Positions 59,491 through 64,000 of a stretch of DNA of 64,000 nucleotides are shown piece after piece. Position numbers and translations under genes: made by a program. The notes under the pieces were generated by a model that saw only the letters and a program-made list of their open reading frames with translations, was not told the origin of the DNA and made no database searches. Position 1 is the stretch's first letter. The number at the start of each line of letters is the position of its first letter. This DNA is from an uncultured Lachnospiraceae bacterium (GTDB lineage Bacteria; Bacillota; Clostridia; Lachnospirales; Lachnospiraceae), in NCBI GenBank assembly GCA_902779305.1, contig CACZBD010000010.1:62001-126000 (forward strand). The letters run 5' to 3'.

Positions 59491-61983
59491 ATGGTTTTTC
59501 AATCGTTAAACGGAACCTGGATGATGAATGAAAAGGGTTCGGAAGCCTATATCGAGGCAAAGGTTCCGGGCTCTGTTTTGTCTGCGCTTTTAGTGCAGCA
59601 TCGGATCAGGGATCCCTATTTTGGAACAAACGAATATGCGGCAGAAGAACTCTTCAGGCAGGATTATTTTTTCTCGCGTGAATTCGAAGTGATGCCGGAA
59701 CTGTTGCAGCAGGACAGGATCCGTCTTTGCTGCAAGGGGATCGATACGATCGCGCATATCTATCTGAACGGGGTGCCGGTCGGAACTACCGCCAACATGC
59801 ACCGCACTTACTATTTTGACGTGAAGCAGCACCTTCGCTCCGGTGTGAACCTGATCACGGTGGAGCTGCTTTCTCCGCTGAACTATATCGAAAACTACCA
59901 TCCCGGTTATGATAAGGATATTACGCATGTGCCGCAGGGCAGCACACTGGGTGCCCAGTTCATCAGAAAACCGCACTCGCAGTTTGGCTGGGATATGGGA
60001 CCGAAACTGCCGGATCTCGGGATCTGGCGCAGCATCGATCTGATCGGTTACAGTCTGATCCATTTGGATGATGTCACGATCATCCAGCATCATGAGAAGA
60101 AAAATGTGCGCCTGGAGATCCGCGTGCATGCGGAACTTTTCCGCAGGGGTCCCTATATCATCCAGGCGGAATTAAGGCCGCCGAAGGGAAGGATCACGGC
60201 GATCACCGAGACCATGACAGACAGGGACTGCACCCTTTTTATGGATGTGGACAACCCGGATCTGTGGTGGCCGAACGGCTACGGTGAGCACCCGATCTAT
60301 CAGGTCAGTGTTTATGCGCTCGACATGAACGGTGTGCAGTGGGATTCCAAGTCTTTCAAGATCGGTCTTCGCACGATCACCGTTTCACAGGAGCGGGACG
60401 AATTCGGCAATGAGTTCTGCCTGAAAGTCAATAACGTCAAGATGTTTGCGATGGGCGCAAATTATATCCCCGAAGATGCGATCTATCCGTTTATCACAAA
60501 AGAAAAAATTGATTATCTGCTCAGATCCGCGGTCAAGTGTAATTTCAACACGATCCGTGTCTGGGGCGGCGGTTACTATCCGTCGGATGATTTTTATGAC
60601 ATGTGTGACGAATACGGCCTGATCGTCTGGCAGGATATGATGTTTGCCGGAAACCTGTATGAAATGACGGAGGATTTCAGGCGCAATGTCGAAGCCGAGG
60701 CTACGGACAACATCAAGCGGTTCAGGCATCATGCCTGCATCGGACTGATCTGCGGAAATGACAGGATCGAGCAGAGTATCGTAGATGGTTCCCTGCGTGA
60801 TCATTCGGAGGCTTTGAAGCAGGACTATCTGCATATCTTTGAAGAAGTGATCGCGGACGTAGCTGCTAAGTGCGCGCCGCAGATCTTCTACTGGCCTTCC
60901 TCTCCTTCATCGGGAGGCGGCTTGAATGCGCCCAATGACGAGACCGTTGGAGATTCGCACTGCTGGGATGTATGGTATGAACTGCATCCGTTCAATGCGT
61001 TTGACGATCATCGCATGCGCTTCTGTTCTTCCTTCGGATTCCAGTCCTTCCCGTCCATCAAGACGGTCAGGACTTTTACAAGAGAGGATGATCACAATAT
61101 CTTTTCGCAGGTCATGGAATCTCATCAGAAGAACGGCGGCGGAAACGGCAGGATCGTGTCTTACCTTTCCGAGAATTTCCTTTATCCGAAGGATTTTGAG
61201 AGCATGCTCTATGTGACACAGATCCAGCAGGCTCTTGCGACAAAATACGGCGTGGAGCACTTCCGCAGACAGCGCGGCTGCACGATGGGCGCGCTGTACT
61301 GGACGCTGAATGACAACTGGCCCGGTGTATCCTGGTCCAGTATCGATTATTTTGGTCGCTGGAAGGCACTGCAGTACATGGCCAAGAATTTCTTTGCGCC
61401 CGTTGCGGGTTCCATCAAGCGCGAGGGCAACGAGGTTTCCGTCTATATCCAGAATGAGACCAGGGATTATGAGATGCGGCGTGTCCGGATCAGTCTGCAG
61501 ACCTTTGATTTCCGTCTGTTGCATGAAGCGGAATATGAGGTGGACGTTGCGCCGGGTTCCGCACTTTTGGTCTGTGAAATGGACTACACCCCTTATATAG
61601 AAGGGATCGAGAATTCCGTCTTTATGGAAGCGGTGTTCATCGACGAGGAAGATAATGTGCTCTCTTCGGAGATCGAAGTGTTCGTGCCTTATAAGCGTCT
61701 GGCGCTCGATCTTTCAAGCATTTCCTATTCGGTGATCGAACTGGTGGATGAATACGTGATCCGGATGATGTCCGGCGGATTTGCGGCATTTGTGGAACTG
61801 GATCTGAAACAGGCCGACGCGGTGTTCTCGGAGAATTATTTCCATCTGACTTCCAAACGGGAAAAGGCCGTGCGCCTGAAGAAATCGGATATCAGATATC
61901 TCGATTACACCGTTCCCGAGATCCAGAACGGGTATGAACTCGAACAGCAGCTCGTGATCAGGACTTTAAGGGATACGTATTGA
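59491..61983 (+). CDS. Glycoside hydrolase family 2 (beta-mannosidase-like) homologue lacking both catalytic glutamates
   Basis: An 830-residue GH2-fold protein without a signal peptide. It has an N-terminal jelly-roll sugar-binding domain (about 1-180), Ig-like domain (about 185-290), TIM barrel (about 300-620, with NTIRVWGGGYYPSDDFYDMC, IVWQDMMFAG and LYWTLNDNWPGVSWSSIDYF) and C-terminal beta domains. Beta-mannosidases cut terminal mannose with an acid/base Glu in CGNNE and a nucleophile Glu in SEFGFQS. Here those segments read Cys421-Gly-Asn-Asp-Arg425 and Cys512-Ser-Ser514-Phe-Gly, so both are substituted. Hydrolysis by the normal mechanism is unlikely; it may bind glycans or use other residues. 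It has its own strong promoter and precedes - strand genes. Confidence 0.85.
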   Translation: MVFQSLNGTWMMNEKGSEAYIEAKVPGSVLSALLVQHRIRDPYFGTNEYAAEELFRQDYFFSREFEVMPELLQQDRIRLCCKGIDTIAHIYLNGVPVGTTANMHRTYYFDVKQHLRSGVNLITVELLSPLNYIENYHPGYDKDITHVPQGSTLGAQFIRKPHSQFGWDMGPKLPDLGIWRSIDLIGYSLIHLDDVTIIQHHEKKNVRLEIRVHAELFRRGPYIIQAELRPPKGRITAITETMTDRDCTLFMDVDNPDLWWPNGYGEHPIYQVSVYALDMNGVQWDSKSFKIGLRTITVSQERDEFGNEFCLKVNNVKMFAMGANYIPEDAIYPFITKEKIDYLLRSAVKCNFNTIRVWGGGYYPSDDFYDMCDEYGLIVWQDMMFAGNLYEMTEDFRRNVEAEATDNIKRFRHHACIGLICGNDRIEQSIVDGSLRDHSEALKQDYLHIFEEVIADVAAKCAPQIFYWPSSPSSGGGLNAPNDETVGDSHCWDVWYELHPFNAFDDHRMRFCSSFGFQSFPSIKTVRTFTREDDHNIFSQVMESHQKNGGGNGRIVSYLSENFLYPKDFESMLYVTQIQQALATKYGVEHFRRQRGCTMGALYWTLNDNWPGVSWSSIDYFGRWKALQYMAKNFFAPVAGSIKREGNEVSVYIQNETRDYEMRRVRISLQTFDFRLLHEAEYEVDVAPGSALLVCEMDYTPYIEGIENSVFMEAVFIDEEDNVLSSEIEVFVPYKRLALDLSSISYSVIELVDEYVIRMMSGGFAAFVELDLKQADAVFSENYFHLTSKREKAVRLKKSDIRYLDYTVPEIQNGYELEQQLVIRTLRDTY

Positions 61984-62016
61984 TTTTTACTGCATCCATA
62001 AACAGAAAAACGGATA

Positions 62017-63429
62017 CTAAAAACGGAAGTAGATAAAGGGATTGTATGATGAGACCACAAGCCGCATCGTACATGTCAGGAAAAGTAGAATCATGGCCAG
62101 GGCTCTCAAGATTTTGAGAGTCTTTTTATTTACGTGATTTTCCAAAAACGCAGAAATGGCAGGAAGCGTGGGCATAGAGCCGATGAGACCGATGATAAGA
62201 AACCATCCGTATTCTTTTGTGATCTGCATAAGCTGGCCGGTTAGTACATCCGTTTGAGATGAAAATGTAAACATTGTTTGTATATAGTGAGCGGCATTGG
62301 TTAGGGTAGCCGATTCAAACAGAACCCATCCGATTATGACAAAAAACAGAGTATATAGATGTCGGATGAATTTTGGCAAAGAAAAATGCCATCGATTCTG
62401 AATGATTTTTTCGAGGATCAGCAATATAGCATAATAAACTCCCCATGCCACGAAGTTCCAGGAAGCGCCATGCCAAAGTCCCGTCAGCATCCAGACGATC
62501 AAAATATTGAGATAATGTCGAAATCGTCCTTTTCTATTTCCGCCAAGCGGAATATAGACATAGTCGCGGAACCAGGTGGAAAGGGAAATATGCCATCTCC
62601 TCCAGAACTCGGTAATACTGTCGGCAGTGTAGGGATAGCGGAAATTCTCATCAAACGAAAAGCCAAATACTTTGCCAAGTCCGATGGCCATGTCGGAATA
62701 TCCGCTGAAGTCATAATAGATCTGCAGTGTGAATGCCAGTGCTCCGCACCATGATGTTACTATGGTCAATTCTCCGGGATTTGCCGAGAAATATCGGGAT
62801 GCGAGTTCTCCGACGGTATTTGCGATGAGTACTTTCTTTGACAGTCCCCAGACAAACCGGTAGATTCCGGTGTTGATCTGCTCCACGTTCACGGGACGAT
62901 GGTCAATCTGGGTGGCAATGGTTTCATATCTTACGATCGGTCCGGCGATCAACTGCGGAAAAAGGGAAATATAGAGAGCCAGTTTGAGGGGGTTTTTAAG
63001 TACCTGACCTCTATTGCGGCGGATATCAAGCACATAACTGAGTCCCTGAAAAGTATAGAAGGAAATACCGATCGGTAACAAGATGTTTTTGAGCGGAATC
63101 TCGATTCCGAACAGACTGTTTATATTTCCGATCAGAAAGTCAAAATATTTATAATAACCGAGAAGGGAAAGATTCAGAAGGATCGTCAGGATCAGGACCA
63201 GCCGGAAGGCAAACGGGCGTTGTTTTGTCCGATCGCTCAAAAGTCCGCAAACATAATTGATCAGAATCGAAAGCAGCATTACAAGAAGATAACGCGGTCC
63301 ACCCCATGCATAGAAGACCAGACTGGCACAGAGCAGAAGATAATTCCGCAATCTGACAGGAAGAAGGTAATAGAGTATGATCAAAATCGGCAGAAATAAG
63401 ATGATAAAAGTATAACTGGAAAAAAGCAT
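62017..63429 (-). CDS. MBOAT-family O-acyltransferase (AlgI-like), copy 2
   Basis: A 470-residue MBOAT protein on the - strand. It begins MLFSSYTFIILFLPILIILY and carries ILLPIGISFYTFQGLSYVLD, LFPQLIAGPIVRYE, YYDFSGYSDMAIGLGKVFGF, ITEFWRRWHISLSTWFRDYV and the His motif LTGLWHGASWNFVAWG. It is homologous to the MBOAT at 29406 and probably delivers an acyl group across the membrane for surface-polymer acylation. Its start is 20 bases after the upstream - strand DHHW-like gene, so the two form an operon entering from the right edge. It is convergent with the GH2 gene, with 33 bases between and no hairpin seen. Confidence 0.92.
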   Translation of the reverse strand: MLFSSYTFIILFLPILIILYYLLPVRLRNYLLLCASLVFYAWGGPRYLLVMLLSILINYVCGLLSDRTKQRPFAFRLVLILTILLNLSLLGYYKYFDFLIGNINSLFGIEIPLKNILLPIGISFYTFQGLSYVLDIRRNRGQVLKNPLKLALYISLFPQLIAGPIVRYETIATQIDHRPVNVEQINTGIYRFVWGLSKKVLIANTVGELASRYFSANPGELTIVTSWCGALAFTLQIYYDFSGYSDMAIGLGKVFGFSFDENFRYPYTADSITEFWRRWHISLSTWFRDYVYIPLGGNRKGRFRHYLNILIVWMLTGLWHGASWNFVAWGVYYAILLILEKIIQNRWHFSLPKFIRHLYTLFFVIIGWVLFESATLTNAAHYIQTMFTFSSQTDVLTGQLMQITKEYGWFLIIGLIGSMPTLPAISAFLENHVNKKTLKILRALAMILLFLTCTMRLVVSSYNPFIYFRF

Positions 63430-63449
63430 GATAAATCGATCGTCCTTTT

Positions 63450-64000
63450 CTAGTCAGATATTGTCAGGGGGTTTGCTCCCTGAATTACTACATAGTCACA
63501 TTTTACCTGTTTGATATATTCCATGATATCTCCTTCAAAAAGCCTCGGATCTATGGAATGCATTTCGTTAAATGAATAAACAGCCATCAATTCAAGAGCA
63601 TCTGTAAACGAATACCCGATGATAAGAATACTGGGCAGGTTTTTGCGATGGGTGCAGATTACAGTATTTCCGTAGTCACCGTTCATGAACCAGCCATATT
63701 CTTCAGACGGATCTTCCCGGATCAGAGAAAGATCAGATGGAATTCCAGATTCAAATCGTTCATATTCTGTGGGAAAATCGACCGGCAAAGCATATTCCAG
63801 ATAATCCTGGCCGTCATACTGTGTGTCACCGATCTGAGAGATCAGAGATCCCCAAAACTGTTTGTTCGGACGATAATACTGCATCTCATCCCATGGTGGT
63901 ATGGGAAGGGGTTTCTTTTCGGGCGATGAAGCTTCAATAGACTGAAGAAGTGCCTGATAGGCGTGATAAGCGCCTTTAAATGTATAATGATGATCTGTAT
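63450..64000 (-). CDS. DHHW-type (AlgX/SGNH-like) protein, 5' end missing
   Basis: About 183 C-terminal codons are visible; the open - strand frame continues to the window edge, with the stop (TAG) at 63450-63452. Near the edge it reads TDHHYTFKGAYHAYQALLQ, the DHHW signature with Tyr for Trp, which supplies catalytic Asp and His in AlgX/SGNH-type proteins. Later parts include SILIIGYSFTDALELMA and the end CDYVVIQGANPLTISD. Internal ATG codons could suggest a shorter gene, but the motif upstream of them shows the gene is longer. It is paired with the MBOAT gene downstream, as in AlgI/AlgX, and is probably extracytoplasmic. The signal peptide, if any, lies outside the window. Confidence 0.82.
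   Translation of the reverse strand, partial: TDHHYTFKGAYHAYQALLQSIEASSPEKKPLPIPPWDEMQYYRPNKQFWGSLISQIGDTQYDGQDYLEYALPVDFPTEYERFESGIPSDLSLIREDPSEEYGWFMNGDYGNTVICTHRKNLPSILIIGYSFTDALELMAVYSFNEMHSIDPRLFEGDIMEYIKQVKCDYVVIQGANPLTISD

Noticed and set aside
60907-61524. A 205-codon - strand open frame
   Set aside because: It lies opposite the GH2 gene, shows no start signal, and reflects codon bias on the coding strand.

Overview
The window looks like a chromosomal piece of a low-to-mid GC Gram-positive anaerobe, most likely a Lachnospiraceae-type member of Clostridia. The evidence is indirect: Firmicutes-style promoters and AGGAGG-type ribosome binding sites, a DUF6106-like protein, a TagF-like transferase domain, CotH/VTC/DUF4956 genes, and protein wording typical of gut and rumen Lachnospiraceae. 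No rRNA, tRNA, phage, transposase or CRISPR array was seen. Nearly everything is on the + strand, packed with short gaps and 4-base overlaps.

Layout. 1-2371: AT-rich tail of a surface-polysaccharide locus (unknown 3' fragment, FrhB-like iron-sulfur protein, DUF1796-like protein). 2466-13231: a new promoter and a rise in GC, then a cupin sugar isomerase, a CotH/VTC/DUF4956 trio, a GT2 glycosyltransferase and three large multi-membrane-span proteins. 13243-22378: a sugar-activation block made of an SDR, an epimerase, an aldolase, a TPP enzyme, a sugar-phosphate-cyclase-like (AroB family) protein, two tandem cytidylyltransferase paralogues and a HddA-like GHMP kinase. 22484-24374: a membrane-anchored SH3b protein and a convergent unknown protein. 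24515-32272: a small AYIDPS membrane protein, a YidC/Oxa1-TagF fusion, a signal peptidase, a large membrane protein and an MBOAT/SGNH acyltransferase pair. 32294-41296: an octopine-dehydrogenase-family protein, a zinc-ribbon/discoidin protein and its companion, a DUF6106-like protein, guaB, an ABC-2-like permease and a GGDEF-EAL protein. 41299-51245: an LTA-synthase-like phosphatase/transferase, a second AYIDPS protein plus YidC-TagF fusion, then a phosphocholine-type locus (HTH-LicC-LicA fusion, LicC, BCCT transporter) and a LicC-like/PLP-enzyme fusion. 51525-56954: an 1809-residue secreted papain-like protease with about eleven Ig-like domains. 57123-64000: TetR regulator, RsmF-like methyltransferase, a GH2 beta-mannosidase homologue lacking both catalytic glutamates, and on the - strand an MBOAT with a partial DHHW protein.

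How it fits together (inference): the window encodes the making, activation, polymerisation and decoration of cell-surface polymers. The most unusual element is the duplicated module of a small AYIDPS membrane protein followed by a membrane-insertase domain fused to a glycerophosphotransferase domain. One copy lies beside genes expected to make CDP-choline and perhaps CDP-ethanolamine, so these fusions may place phospho-alcohol groups on a surface polymer. A second unexplained feature is a hairpin repeat family with a conserved loop and arms that differ between copies but still pair.

All functional calls come from reading motifs by eye; no database search was run.
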